Source of the DNA: Fusibacter_C sp942493125
Lineage (GTDB): Bacteria; Bacillota; Clostridia; Peptostreptococcales; Acidaminobacteraceae
DNA: 64,000 nucleotides
Assembly: GCA_942493125.1 (NCBI GenBank)
Contig: OW818667.1
Coordinates: 1-64,000, forward strand
Direction: 5' to 3'
The notes under the pieces are model-generated. The model ran no database searches, was not told the origin of the DNA, and saw nothing but the letters and a program-made list of their open reading frames with translations. This document shows, in pieces, positions 17,241 to 26,005 of this stretch; position 1 is the first letter of the stretch, and each line of letters starts with the position of its first letter. A program made the position numbers and the translations under genes.

Positions 17241-18578
17241 ATGCAAATTCGAAATAACGTCACGATGATTCAAGGGGAAATGATAAATGCCCTAGTTGAG
17301 TTGATTAAAATTCCAAGTGTCATGGATGAAACGTACGAGCTCAGACCTTTTGGCAAGGAAATCGACAACGCTTTAAAAAAAGTGCTCGAGATTTGTGAGC
17401 GTATTGGCTTCAAAACTTTTTATGATCCAGAGGGTTATTATGGTTATGCTGAGTACGGCTCAGGGGAAGAAATGATCGGTATTTTAGGTCATATTGATGT
17501 CGTTTCAGAAGGGGATGCGCAGAACTGGAAGCATAGTCCTTTTGCAGGGGATATCGCAACGGGAAAAATATTTGGAAGAGGTGCCATAGACGATAAAGGA
17601 CCATTAGTTGCGGCTATATATGCCACTAAAGCGTTAATAGATGCCAATATTACATTCAATAAACGCGTGCGGATTATCATCGGAACAGATGAAGAAACCG
17701 GATGGCGTGGCATTTGCAGATACGTAAAAAAAGAAGAATTGCCTACGATGGGATTTACACCAGATTCGAACTTTCCTGTGGTCTATGCAGAAAAAGGACT
17801 CTTGCAGTTTAGGCTCAAATCTGGGAAAAAATCCGATTTAAGAGTAAAAGGTGGCACCGCTATGAATGCAGTTCCTGAATCGGCTGTCTATATAGGTGAC
17901 CACATATATAAACTCGAAAAAGCATTGAAAAAACTGGGTTTTGACCATGAACTCGATAACGAAGAAGTCTATGTAATTGGAAAAAGTGCGCATTCTGCAA
18001 AACCGTCAGCAGGTATCAATGCTATCGTCAGAATGGCTGACGGGTTAAAATCAATTAACATTCAATCTCCTGTCATCGATTTTCTCACAGAGAAAGTTGG
18101 ATTTACTTATCATGGTGAACAAATTTTTGGCAATCTAATGGATGAGCCTTCAGGTGAACTGACGATGTCGGTCAATCAAATCGATTTAAGTGCCTATGGT
18201 GAAATGATTGGTATAGATATGCGCATTCCAGTCACAATTGAAAAAAAATTCATCGTTGATGGTCTAAAGCGTGTTGCCGAGAAGTATGGCTTAGAATATG
18301 AAGAGGTGGATTATCTTGCACCTTTATATGTGGCAAAAGACACAAAATTGATTCAGACATTAGTTAAGGTCTATGAGGAAGAAACGGGACTAGATGGCGA
18401 CCCAATATCGACTGGGGGCGCAACTTACGCGAGATCAATGCCTAATATCGTCGCATATGGACCGACATTTCCAGGTCAAGAAAAGGTAGCACACCAAGCT
18501 GATGAGTATATTGAAATCAATGCAATGGTCAAATGTGCTCAAATATATGCAAAAGCTATTGAACAATTGCTCGTATAA
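17241..18578 (+). CDS. pepV: M20 family dipeptidase, PepV-like
   Basis: 445 residues, ATG preceded by AAGGGGG. Zinc peptidase with the M20 ligands visible: LGHIDVV (about residues 82-88), GRGAIDDKGP (about 112-121) and the Glu-Glu pair in GTDEETGWRG (about 150-159), and a late HQADEY His (about 420). PepV-type enzymes cleave dipeptides, including beta-alanyl and D-amino-acid forms, in the cytoplasm. Single-gene unit with its own promoter and terminator; no amino-acid transporter nearby. Confidence 0.9.
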   Translation: MQIRNNVTMIQGEMINALVELIKIPSVMDETYELRPFGKEIDNALKKVLEICERIGFKTFYDPEGYYGYAEYGSGEEMIGILGHIDVVSEGDAQNWKHSPFAGDIATGKIFGRGAIDDKGPLVAAIYATKALIDANITFNKRVRIIIGTDEETGWRGICRYVKKEELPTMGFTPDSNFPVVYAEKGLLQFRLKSGKKSDLRVKGGTAMNAVPESAVYIGDHIYKLEKALKKLGFDHELDNEEVYVIGKSAHSAKPSAGINAIVRMADGLKSINIQSPVIDFLTEKVGFTYHGEQIFGNLMDEPSGELTMSVNQIDLSAYGEMIGIDMRIPVTIEKKFIVDGLKRVAEKYGLEYEEVDYLAPLYVAKDTKLIQTLVKVYEEETGLDGDPISTGGATYARSMPNIVAYGPTFPGQEKVAHQADEYIEINAMVKCAQIYAKAIEQLLV

Positions 18579-18613
18579 ATCACTCTAAAATATTCAATTC
18601 AAAAAAATAAAAG

Positions 18614-18650
18614 ACGCACCTTTTGGTTTTAATGCCAAAAGGTGCGTTTT
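18614..18650. terminator. Bidirectional terminator between pepV and the minus-strand gene
   Basis: ACGCACCTTTTGG pairs with CCAAAAGGTGCGT, T-run on the plus side (TTTTG) and a long A-run upstream that reads as T on the minus strand, so it can serve both convergent genes. Confidence 0.85.
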
Positions 18651-18680
18651 GTTGTGCAAATAATGATAGATATACTTAAA

Positions 18681-19013
18681 CTAATAAAATGCGACGATTT
18701 TATCTGTGTAGATGCACACTTCGTCGAAGACGACATTGTATTTGACGTTATTGGCATTCTCGATCAATGTGTTGTTTTTTTGATAGACATTGGTTAAGCA
18801 TAAAAGACATGATGTTTCAGGCGCAAGAGATTTGCATGTTGAAACCAAATACTTAGATGAAGCGAACCAATTGTCAGATACAATCTCAATATTTTCCTTT
18901 AAAATGACCAGCCAACCGAGGCCATCTACTAAAAACTCAACATGTGTGCGAGGTGTGTGGTTAAAATAGTCAATGAATGCGTTTGTTTTTTCATTAATTG
19001 CTTTATTTGGCAT
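18681..19013 (-). CDS. Hypothetical 110-residue protein
   Basis: Start ATG at 19013 on the minus strand with GGAGG six bases upstream (a TTG four codons earlier overlaps that site). Composition is soluble, no signal peptide or membrane helix. Notable stretch SLAPETSCLLCLTNVYQ with CxxC-like Cys pair (about residues 68-71). I do not recognise the family. The good ribosome site, normal codon use and convergent terminator make it likely real. Alone on its strand, between pepV and the fabG-like gene. Confidence 0.65.
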   Translation of the reverse strand: MPNKAINEKTNAFIDYFNHTPRTHVEFLVDGLGWLVILKENIEIVSDNWFASSKYLVSTCKSLAPETSCLLCLTNVYQKNNTLIENANNVKYNVVFDEVCIYTDKIVAFY

Positions 19014-19200
19014 TTTTACCTCCAAAACTAAGTGGATTTTGTTATAATAGTATTGTATCTGTTGATTCGGTAAATGAACAGTAAATTATGTGCGATTCAA
19101 AACATTTTTAGCGTTCATTCAGAATCTTATGCCTTGGCATAAAAATTGCATTATATATAGGTGATTAAAGGTTTGAAAAAGTAAAAATAGGAGGAACAAA

Positions 19201-19923
19201 ATGAAAAGATTGGAAGGAAAAGTGGCTATCGTGACTGGTGGCGCTCAAGGAATCGGACAATGTATTTGTGAAACTTTTGCAAGAGAAGGCGCTGTGGTTG
19301 TCGCAGTAGATATGTCTGACTTAACTTACACATGCGAAAATGTATCAGGTTACAAGCTTAACGTCACAAAACGTTCAGATATTGAACAGTTTATCACTGA
19401 AACTGTAAACAAATATGGACATATTGATATATTGGTAAACAATGCAGGAATTACAAGAGATGCTCTCGTTAATAAAATGACTGAAGATATGTGGGACGTC
19501 GTAATCGATGTCAACTTAAAAGGTGTATTTAACTTAACGCAAGCTGTAGCACCTGTTATGCTTGAACAAAAAACGGGTTCGATCATCAATATCGCTTCAG
19601 TCGTTGGCGAATACGGTAATGTAGGTCAATCCAACTATGCAGCGACTAAAGCAGGCGTCATCGCTTTAGCTAAGACATGGGCAAAAGAGTTTGCGAGAAA
19701 AGGCGAAGCAATCCGTGTCAACTCTGTGGCACCAGGCTATGTCAACACTGAAATGATGAAAACTGTACCTGATAAAGTCCTCGATCCAATTAGAGCTAAA
19801 ACAATGCTCGGCAGACTTGGCGAACCACAAGAAATAGCTAATGCGGTCTTATTCTTAGCAAGTGACGAAGCATCTTTCATAACAGGTCACAACTTATCAG
19901 TAAACGGCGGCTTACGCTTATAG
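19201..19923 (+). CDS. Short-chain dehydrogenase, FabG/PhaB-like 3-oxoacyl reductase
   Basis: 240 residues, ATG preceded by AGGAGG. Classical SDR: TGGAQGIG cofactor loop (12-19), NNAG (about 80-83), catalytic Ser in NIASVVGEYG (about 131) and YAATK (Tyr about 145). Close to FabG (3-oxoacyl-ACP reductase) and PhaB (acetoacetyl-CoA reductase); the partner gene downstream encodes an R-specific enoyl-CoA hydratase-like protein, so an (R)-3-hydroxyacyl-CoA route, such as acetoacetyl-CoA to crotonyl-CoA, is a reasonable inference. No other fatty-acid synthesis genes are adjacent. Confidence 0.9.
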   Translation: MKRLEGKVAIVTGGAQGIGQCICETFAREGAVVVAVDMSDLTYTCENVSGYKLNVTKRSDIEQFITETVNKYGHIDILVNNAGITRDALVNKMTEDMWDVVIDVNLKGVFNLTQAVAPVMLEQKTGSIINIASVVGEYGNVGQSNYAATKAGVIALAKTWAKEFARKGEAIRVNSVAPGYVNTEMMKTVPDKVLDPIRAKTMLGRLGEPQEIANAVLFLASDEASFITGHNLSVNGGLRL

Positions 19924-19933
19924 GAGGCATTTC

Positions 19934-20350
19934 ATGTTGAGAACAATTGACACCATTCAGGTAGGCGACTGCGCAACTTTTACTAAGACAGTTTCTGAAT
20001 CCGATGTCTATATGTATGCAGGAATCAGTGGTGACTTCAATCCGGCACATATCAATGCCGTTGAAGCTGAAAAAGGCATCTTTGGCGAAAGAATCGCACA
20101 CGGTATGCTGACTGCAAGTTTTATATCAACTGTACTTGGTACGAGTTTGCCAGGTCCAGGTACTATCTATTTGTCACAAGAATTGAGCTTTAAGCGCCCA
20201 GTAAAGTTTGGCGATACGATCGAAGCGAAAGTTGAAGTCATCGAAAAAATCGAAGAGAAAAACCGTTTGATTGTCAGAACGACTTGTACTAATCAACATG
20301 GAGAGCTCGTCATCGATGGCAAAGCGATGGTTATGCCGCCAAAGTTGTAA
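19934..20350 (+). CDS. MaoC-like (R)-specific enoyl-CoA hydratase
   Basis: 138 residues, ATG with AGGAGG, ten bases after the reductase gene. Single hot-dog fold; the hydratase-2 motif with catalytic Asp and His is seen in GDFNPAHINAVEAEK (about 33-47), and the later ERIAHGML is typical. Hydrates or dehydrates (R)-3-hydroxyacyl-CoA. Together with the upstream reductase it makes a two-step module. Closed by a long terminator. Confidence 0.9.
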   Translation: MLRTIDTIQVGDCATFTKTVSESDVYMYAGISGDFNPAHINAVEAEKGIFGERIAHGMLTASFISTVLGTSLPGPGTIYLSQELSFKRPVKFGDTIEAKVEVIEKIEEKNRLIVRTTCTNQHGELVIDGKAMVMPPKL

Positions 20351-20392
20351 TTAATTTTGTTACTTAAAATGTATATTAAGTTGTAAAAATAA

Positions 20393-20458
20393 AGAGTTGT
20401 TCCATCTTTACTTAGGATAGCATCCATAGTATGAAGATGAGACAACTCTCGTTTTTTT
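20393..20458. terminator. Long hairpin terminator between convergent genes
   Basis: AGAGTTGTTCCATCTT pairs with AAGATGAGACAACTCT with one TC/CT mismatch pair, followed by CGTTTTTTT. An A-rich left flank allows use by the minus-strand exporter genes as well. Confidence 0.8.
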
Positions 20459-20481
20459 GATTTTCTTATTTATTAGGTAAT

Positions 20482-20931
20482 TTATGCGATCTTAAATATC
20501 TTTTCAATGGTCGGACGTACGATTCTGACGAATGATGTCGCGAGTACGATGCCACATGCGATAGATATTGCGATAAAGATGGATTCTGCACCGGTCGTAA
20601 GAGCGAGCGTGAAGTCCTTTTCCACGATGTGCAGCATCGTATAATAGATGCCGTATCCAGGGACAAAGGGGATGATGCCCGGAATCGTAAATAGTGTTGC
20701 AGGGTGTTTTTTCACGACTGCGAGAATTTCACCCACCAAACCCACAGCAATTGAGCCAGCAAATGCTGGAATGATGAAGTTCGTACCAAGCAATTGAAAA
20801 GTAATATAAATAACCCAGCCGATCATCCCTGAAATACTAGCGGCGATGATGAGTTTTCTTGGAAGATTGAAAAGAACTGAAAAACCGACGACGCTTAGAA
20901 ATGAATAGATGCCTTGTGTGATAAGATCCAT
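20482..20931 (-). CDS. ThrE-like exporter, small subunit (DUF3815 type)
   Basis: 149 residues. Four to five hydrophobic helices; the motif IPGIIPFVPGYGIYYTML (about 93-110) is typical of the C-terminal half of ThrE-family threonine/serine exporters. In many Firmicutes the exporter is split in two genes exactly as here, with the larger part encoded immediately upstream (13 bases apart). Exports threonine, serine or related small solutes; substrate not proven. Confidence 0.88.
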   Translation of the reverse strand: MDLITQGIYSFLSVVGFSVLFNLPRKLIIAASISGMIGWVIYITFQLLGTNFIIPAFAGSIAVGLVGEILAVVKKHPATLFTIPGIIPFVPGYGIYYTMLHIVEKDFTLALTTGAESIFIAISIACGIVLATSFVRIVRPTIEKIFKIA

Positions 20932-20944
20932 AATTGTCTCCTTG

Positions 20945-21721
20945 TTATAATAGTTTCAAACTGAACTGCAGCACCATACCAACACCAAATGCAAGTGCAA
21001 TGGCAATAAATAAGGCTTCCATAATCTTAGCGGATCCTGCAAGAAGCTCACCTGAAATCAAATCTCGGATACCGTTTGTGAGTGATACACCAGGAACGAG
21101 CGTCATCAATGGTCCAACAATGACCATAGTCAATGTTGCATCAAAACCGATGGCGCGGATAAAGACGATGGACAAAACGGCTATGAGCATGGATGTAAAG
21201 CCGCCTATGATGTTTCGAATGAAAAAATTGAGATGCTTTGAATCGATGGTGTCGGTGATATAGACGGTCATTGAGGAAGCAATATAAGCGAGTAAAAATT
21301 CTATAAATGTGCCGCCAAACATGAGTACAAAAAATCCGCCACCCATGCCACTTGCGAGTATGCGCACTTTTTTTGAAAACTGTGGCGTTGCATATAGTGC
21401 AGCGATGTGGTTTTCAGCTTCTTCTGTGGGCATATCAGTCAGTGTGAATTTTCTTGAAAACTCATTGGCGCGATCGATGCTTTCAAGATCTATGCCTTCT
21501 GGATTGACCCGCTCAAGAACTGTGATGGTTTCGTTGCCATGTTCTGCGCTAAACATGATGCCAGTGGGGATAACAAATACATTGACATCTTGTAAGCCTT
21601 TTGACTCTGCCATTCTTTGGACCGTATCTTCAACGCGATAGGTTTCAGCGCCATTTTGTAACATAATTTTGCCTGTACGCGTACATACTCTGATAATGCG
21701 TTTGATCTGTGCGATTTCCAT
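20945..21721 (-). CDS. ThrE-like exporter, large subunit (DUF1212 type)
   Basis: 258 residues; start ATG at 21721 with GGAGG five bases upstream, four codons inside a longer frame. Cytoplasmic N-terminal half with the typical LQNGAETYRVEDTV (about 26-39) and VFVIPTGI, then about five membrane helices from residue 120, with VGPLMTLVPGVSLTNGIRDL near 205-225. Pairs with the small subunit to make a split ThrE-type exporter. Confidence 0.9.
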   Translation of the reverse strand: MEIAQIKRIIRVCTRTGKIMLQNGAETYRVEDTVQRMAESKGLQDVNVFVIPTGIMFSAEHGNETITVLERVNPEGIDLESIDRANEFSRKFTLTDMPTEEAENHIAALYATPQFSKKVRILASGMGGGFFVLMFGGTFIEFLLAYIASSMTVYITDTIDSKHLNFFIRNIIGGFTSMLIAVLSIVFIRAIGFDATLTMVIVGPLMTLVPGVSLTNGIRDLISGELLAGSAKIMEALFIAIALAFGVGMVLQFSLKLL

Positions 21722-21741
21722 TGGTGCCTCCAAATATTAGC

Positions 21742-21758
21742 GGAATTTGCATAATTCC
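21742..21758. repeat. Dispersed palindromic repeat, copy 3
   Basis: GGAATTTGCATAATTCC between the divergent exporter and rluD genes, followed by a second similar tract to about 21790. Confidence 0.5.
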
Positions 21759-21836
21759 AAATTGTATGATTCCCATTATGCAATATCCCTAATTATATCA
21801 AAATAAAAAAGAACTTTGCGAAAGTATTTTTAAAAA

Positions 21837-21865
21837 TTGCTTAAATGTAATGAACTCGTTATAAT
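21837..21865 (+). promoter_or_regulatory. rluD promoter
   Basis: TTGCTT (21837-21842), 17-base spacer, TATAAT (21860-21865). Confidence 0.65.
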
Positions 21866-21933
21866 AGAGTGACATTATAGTAAAAACATGGGCAATGATA
21901 TACATGGTTGCCATATAGAAAGTAGGAGGAGAG

Positions 21934-22848
21934 ATGACTGATTCAATGATCCTTCATTGTGAAACGGATTCTGTAAGAATTGATCAATATTTAAGTAGCG
22001 CACTCAACGACCTGTCAAGAAGCTATATCCAAAAATTGATAGGGGACGGCCAAATAAAAGTTAACGGTGAAATTAGCACGTCGAAAAAGCGCCTTGTCTT
22101 AAAAGACGACATCATCGAAGTCAATATACCAGACCCGGAACTACTAAAAATCGTCGCTGAAGATATCCCACTGGATATAATCTATGAAGATGATGATTTA
22201 ATCATTGTCAACAAGCCGCAGGGAATGGTGGTGCACCCTGCACCAGGCAATTATTCTGGCACACTTGTCAACGCACTCATGTACACGGCTGAGAGGCTCT
22301 CATCCATCAATGGCGTCATAAGACCAGGCATTGTGCATAGAATTGACAAAGACACGTCAGGCCTACTCATGGTCGCAAAAAACGATAAGGCACATGAATG
22401 GCTTGCAAACCAATTAAAAGAGAAAACGACGATAAGAGAGTATATGGCTATCGTTAATGGTGTAATCAATAAAGAGGGTGGCACAATAGACCAACCACTT
22501 GCTAGACATCCTCAAGACCGTAAAAAAATCGCCATTGTGAGAGATGGGCGACATGCGGTAACACATTATGAAGTCGTAGAGCGCTATAAGTATCATACGC
22601 TCATCAGAGTTAGGCTTGAAACGGGACGTACCCATCAAATTCGCGTCCATATGGCATCGATTGGCTATCCAATCTTAGGCGATCCTATATACGGCGTAAA
22701 AAGTGAGCGCGTCAAACATGAAGGCCAAGCGTTACATGCACAGAAAATTGGGTTCATCCATCCGACGACCCATGAACTAATGGTCTTTGAATCAGAACTG
22801 CCGGATTACTTTAAGACTCTCATTAAGAAGTGTAGCGGAATAAATTAA
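21934..22848 (+). CDS. RluD-family 23S rRNA pseudouridine synthase
   Basis: 304 residues, ATG with AGGAGGAGAG upstream. N-terminal S4 domain (about 13-70), then the RluA/RluD catalytic domain with VVHPAPGN, the catalytic Asp in HRIDKDTSGLL (about 134-144), and GRTHQIRVH near 235. Converts uridines to pseudouridine in 23S rRNA. Which positions are modified is not readable. Likely co-transcribed with pyrR. Confidence 0.92.
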   Translation: MTDSMILHCETDSVRIDQYLSSALNDLSRSYIQKLIGDGQIKVNGEISTSKKRLVLKDDIIEVNIPDPELLKIVAEDIPLDIIYEDDDLIIVNKPQGMVVHPAPGNYSGTLVNALMYTAERLSSINGVIRPGIVHRIDKDTSGLLMVAKNDKAHEWLANQLKEKTTIREYMAIVNGVINKEGGTIDQPLARHPQDRKKIAIVRDGRHAVTHYEVVERYKYHTLIRVRLETGRTHQIRVHMASIGYPILGDPIYGVKSERVKHEGQALHAQKIGFIHPTTHELMVFESELPDYFKTLIKKCSGIN

Positions 22849-22881
22849 GCGTTTTTGAAATTGCATATATTAGGAGGATTT

Positions 22882-23418
22882 ATGGAGTTTAAAGCAAAAT
22901 TGTTGGACGATAAGATGATTGACCGCTCATTGATGAGATTGGCACATGAAATTATCGAAAAAAACAAGGGTGTAGATGACTTAGTTTTGATCGGAATCAA
23001 ATCGAGAGGGGTACCACTCGCGCATCGCTTATCAGAAAAAATTGAACAAATCGAAGGAAAACGACTTCCTGTAGGTCAACTCGACATAACGCTTTATAGA
23101 GATGATCTCTCTCTTAAGAGTTATGAGCCAGATGTAAAGGGGCTAGAAGTTGATTTTGCCATCGACGGCAAAATTGTCATTCTCGTGGATGATGTAATCT
23201 ACACAGGACGTACAGTGAGAGCGGCAATGGATGCCATCATCGATTTTGGCAGACCAAGTGCCATTCAACTAGCTGTCTTAGTGGACAGGGGCCATCGTGA
23301 GTTGCCAATTAGACCAGATTATGTAGGGAAAAATGTACCAACTTCCAGCAAAGAGATCGTAAAGGTCAAATTGGAAGAGATGGATGAGGTCAGTGAAGTG
23401 AGTATTTATCAGAAATAG
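22882..23418 (+). CDS. pyrR: Pyrimidine operon regulator / uracil phosphoribosyltransferase PyrR
   Basis: 178 residues from ATG 22882 (TAGGAGG upstream); a longer frame begins at 22855. PRPP-binding motif VILVDDVIYTGRTVRAAMD (about 95-113) and IGIKSRGVPLAHRL (about 36-49) are intact. PyrR binds pyr mRNA attenuators in response to UMP and has weak UPRTase activity. No pyr biosynthetic genes follow; the next gene lies on the other strand after a terminator. Confidence 0.93.
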   Translation: MEFKAKLLDDKMIDRSLMRLAHEIIEKNKGVDDLVLIGIKSRGVPLAHRLSEKIEQIEGKRLPVGQLDITLYRDDLSLKSYEPDVKGLEVDFAIDGKIVILVDDVIYTGRTVRAAMDAIIDFGRPSAIQLAVLVDRGHRELPIRPDYVGKNVPTSSKEIVKVKLEEMDEVSEVSIYQK

Positions 23419-23493
23419 GAAGCGTTATGCTATCTGGGCAATACTGGTACTATACGCAAGACTGTAACATCGATATACCAGAAATAGGAAGCT
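23411..23493. repeat. Short direct repeat of the pyrR 3' end
   Basis: CAGAAATAGGAAGC occurs at the pyrR stop codon and again about 69 bases downstream in a similar AT-rich context (ATATACCAG...). Looks like a partial duplication of the gene end. Confidence 0.4.
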
Positions 23494-23502
23494 TAAATAA
23501 GA

Positions 23503-23538
23503 AATCGGTACAGAAATCAATCTGTACCGATTTTTTTT
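23503..23538. terminator. Terminator between pyrR and the chemoreceptor
   Basis: AATCGGTACAGA (23503-23514) pairs with TCTGTACCGATT (23521-23532), followed by six more T. Probably serves pyrR; the minus-strand gene ends just beyond it. Confidence 0.88.
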
Positions 23539-23542
23539 GTAA

Positions 23543-25150
23543 TTATAAGCCGATATCGAGCATCAGAACACCCACAATCGCACCGTTCACATGAACTGGT
23601 GTCGATACAGAGATGCAGTAGTCATTAGAAACAGATGAGATATAAGGCTCAGATCTAAAATCTTTGCCGATAATACTTTGTTTAAAGAACGGTCTATGCG
23701 AAGCATCAACTGTTTTTGCGCCGACATCTTGAGAAAATTCAAAAGCGATGCCATCTTTATCAAGAAGTGCGACCAATTCATAATCTTGTGACTGCTTTTT
23801 AACTTCAGCCAACATGGCGCGAGAGACATTTTTAATGCCATTTTTACCATATGTGTCTGCGTATTTTTTTAAGAGCGCTATGGATTGATCAATTTTCTTA
23901 TTAACTTCTGCGTTGACTTTTAGGCCGCGTTTGTATTCATTGACGACAGAACCAAGTGCATTGGATATTTCAAGTAAGTTGTCCAATGAGGAGACAATCG
24001 TACCGAGGCTTGCGAGTTGAACGTCAGTAAGAGCAGCTGTCTCTTCGATATTTGCCGTGACATCTTGACTTTCTTCAGAAATATTCTTGATTAGCGAATA
24101 GACATCATCTGTAGATGCGCTTTGCTTTTCAACTTGAATGATGATTTCTTTGATGATTTCGATGGTGTTGTCAACCGATTGATAGCTGATAGTTAGAAGC
24201 TCATTGGATTGATCGGCAAAGGTGACATTGTCATTTGCTGACTTCACTTCATTTGAGATGTTGTTTGTGATCGTATCTGTCTTATTGACGATATGATCGA
24301 TCATGCGACTAATGCCTTCAGATGATGTGTTGGATTGTTCAGCAAGCTTTCTAACTTCATCGGCTACGACGGCAAATCCTCTACCAGCATCGCCAGCTCT
24401 AGCTGCTTCAATAGAAGCGTTAAGTGCCAGTAAGTTCGTTTGCGTTGAAATATCGCTTATGACATTGACGATTTCGATGATCTTATGCATTTCATTTCGA
24501 AGTTGGGAAACCTCAATTGAGATATTTGTATTTCTTTCTGCACTGGATTTCATTCTGTTGATGAGTTCGAGCGTATTTTTGTTATTGAGATCTAAATTCT
24601 CTTTCATTTTTTTAGCGATTTCTTCTGCAGTCTCTGAGTTTTTATTGACGAGCCTCATGTCATCGCGCATCTGTTGAGCATCATGTTGCATATCGAGGGA
24701 TTCTTTGGACATGTTGTCGATGGAATGCGAAATCTCATTCACATTTTTAGATACCATCGAAAATGAATGCTCCATGTCATCTCCAGAATGTTTGAGCTTC
24801 TCAATTAAATTGAGCAATTGCTCAGACGTGGTTAACATCTTGCCAATTATCGTCTTAGTACTCTTATTCGATTTAGAGACGATGTCTGTCAATTCTCTTA
24901 GATCTGTTGAGACACTTTTTTCGAGCTTTGCAGTAACATCGCCAGTACCGATTTTTTCGAGATAATCTTCAACCATATTAAGTTGTTTGCGGATATAAAA
25001 GCTAAATAAAAAAGTAAGTATAATTGTAAGTATGACCAAAACAGGTATGGCAATAGCAAGCTGAACATCCATAATAAGTAATCCACTCATTGTTATGGTT
25101 AAAACTAGTGTAAACAAGAAGAATCGCATTGCAAATGACTTGAACTTCAT
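23543..25150 (-). CDS. Methyl-accepting chemotaxis protein with C-terminal Cache/PDC-like domain
   Basis: 535 residues, ATG preceded by AAGGAGT. Two close membrane helices (about 8-27 and 30-51) leave almost no extracellular domain. A HAMP-like segment follows, then the signalling domain with the hairpin motif NASIEAARAGDAGRGFAVVADEVRKL (in parts: IEAARAGDAGRGFAVVA, about residues 245-262). The last 95 residues (from about 440) resemble a PDC/Cache sensor: ELVALLDKDG, HRPFFKQSI, FRSEPYISS, VHVNGAIVGVLMLDIG. The sensor thus seems to sit in the cytoplasm after the signalling domain. No che genes are nearby. Confidence 0.88.
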   Translation of the reverse strand: MKFKSFAMRFFLFTLVLTITMSGLLIMDVQLAIAIPVLVILTIILTFLFSFYIRKQLNMVEDYLEKIGTGDVTAKLEKSVSTDLRELTDIVSKSNKSTKTIIGKMLTTSEQLLNLIEKLKHSGDDMEHSFSMVSKNVNEISHSIDNMSKESLDMQHDAQQMRDDMRLVNKNSETAEEIAKKMKENLDLNNKNTLELINRMKSSAERNTNISIEVSQLRNEMHKIIEIVNVISDISTQTNLLALNASIEAARAGDAGRGFAVVADEVRKLAEQSNTSSEGISRMIDHIVNKTDTITNNISNEVKSANDNVTFADQSNELLTISYQSVDNTIEIIKEIIIQVEKQSASTDDVYSLIKNISEESQDVTANIEETAALTDVQLASLGTIVSSLDNLLEISNALGSVVNEYKRGLKVNAEVNKKIDQSIALLKKYADTYGKNGIKNVSRAMLAEVKKQSQDYELVALLDKDGIAFEFSQDVGAKTVDASHRPFFKQSIIGKDFRSEPYISSVSNDYCISVSTPVHVNGAIVGVLMLDIGL

Positions 25151-25262
25151 AGTGAATACTCCTTAACATTCGTGAGAATTGTTCGATTATTTGGAATAAT
25201 CGAAATATAGTTAAGTTTAACATGTATTTATAAAATAATCACTAATTATATAAACAACGGCA

Positions 25263-25290
25263 TAAAAAAACCTAGCTAATTTGCTAGGTT
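25263..25290 (-). terminator. Terminator of the DUF308-like gene
   Basis: On the minus strand AACCTAGC pairs with GCTAGGTT, followed by TTTTT; the stem overlaps the stop codon of the gene ending at 25289. Confidence 0.85.
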
Positions 25291-25903
25291 AAAGTTCTTT
25301 AAAATCAATTTCTTCGACATCGTCATCATCTATATTTACGATGATACGCGATTTAGGGACTTGATGTTCAGTAGGTGATGCACTTGTAAATGTGTAAAAG
25401 AACGACTTGTTCTTTCTCTTAGGCAAGGATGTGCCTACAAAAAAAAGGACAATTCCAAAAATGACAATCATGATACCTAATATTAGAACGACGGTTGTTA
25501 ATGCTGCTTTAGAATTCACCATTGCAAAAACGCCCAGCAATAATAAGATGATAGAAGAGATCATGGTCCGTTCACTGGAAACCTTAAATTTTGAGAATGT
25601 AAGAAAAATACCATTAATCCCACTGACGACACAGCTAATCCCTATGAGAAAAAGGACATATTGTGGATGAATGAACGAATAGATGCCGACTAGAACGATG
25701 ATAGAGCTAACTAATATAGACAATTTGCTTTTAACAAAAATGGCAAAAGTCATGGCGAAAATACCCAACACCATAAACATCAATGTGATGATTTTTACAG
25801 CGAATACACCGACGAGTGTCGGAAAACCCGCAAATATTAAACCCAATACTGAAATGATCAGTCCTGCGATCTGAATTGAATTGAAACGATTTTCTTGTGT
25901 CAT
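25289..25903 (-). CDS. DUF308/HdeD-like membrane protein
   Basis: 204 residues. Six hydrophobic helices in three repeated pairs (about 12-30, 35-55, 60-78, 82-103, 115-131, 136-155), the pattern of HdeD/DUF308 proteins, then a hydrophilic C-terminal tail with an acidic end (NIDDDDVEEIDFKEL). Function unknown; HdeD relatives are linked to acid or stress tolerance in enterobacteria, which need not apply here. Stand-alone gene with its own terminator. Confidence 0.7.
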   Translation of the reverse strand: MTQENRFNSIQIAGLIISVLGLIFAGFPTLVGVFAVKIITLMFMVLGIFAMTFAIFVKSKLSILVSSIIVLVGIYSFIHPQYVLFLIGISCVVSGINGIFLTFSKFKVSSERTMISSIILLLLGVFAMVNSKAALTTVVLILGIMIVIFGIVLFFVGTSLPKRKNKSFFYTFTSASPTEHQVPKSRIIVNIDDDDVEEIDFKEL

Positions 25904-26005
25904 GCTTTCACCAACCTAATCATCAATGTGTGTTACGTTAAAATGAGTATAGCTTAAAATTATGAATAAAGTATAAACAAAACGATACATTAATACGCGG
26001 TGGAA

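Noticed and set aside
20934..21641. Two plus-strand open frames opposite the exporter genes
   Set aside because: Opposite strand of the clear split ThrE exporter; M/S/P-rich shadow translations.
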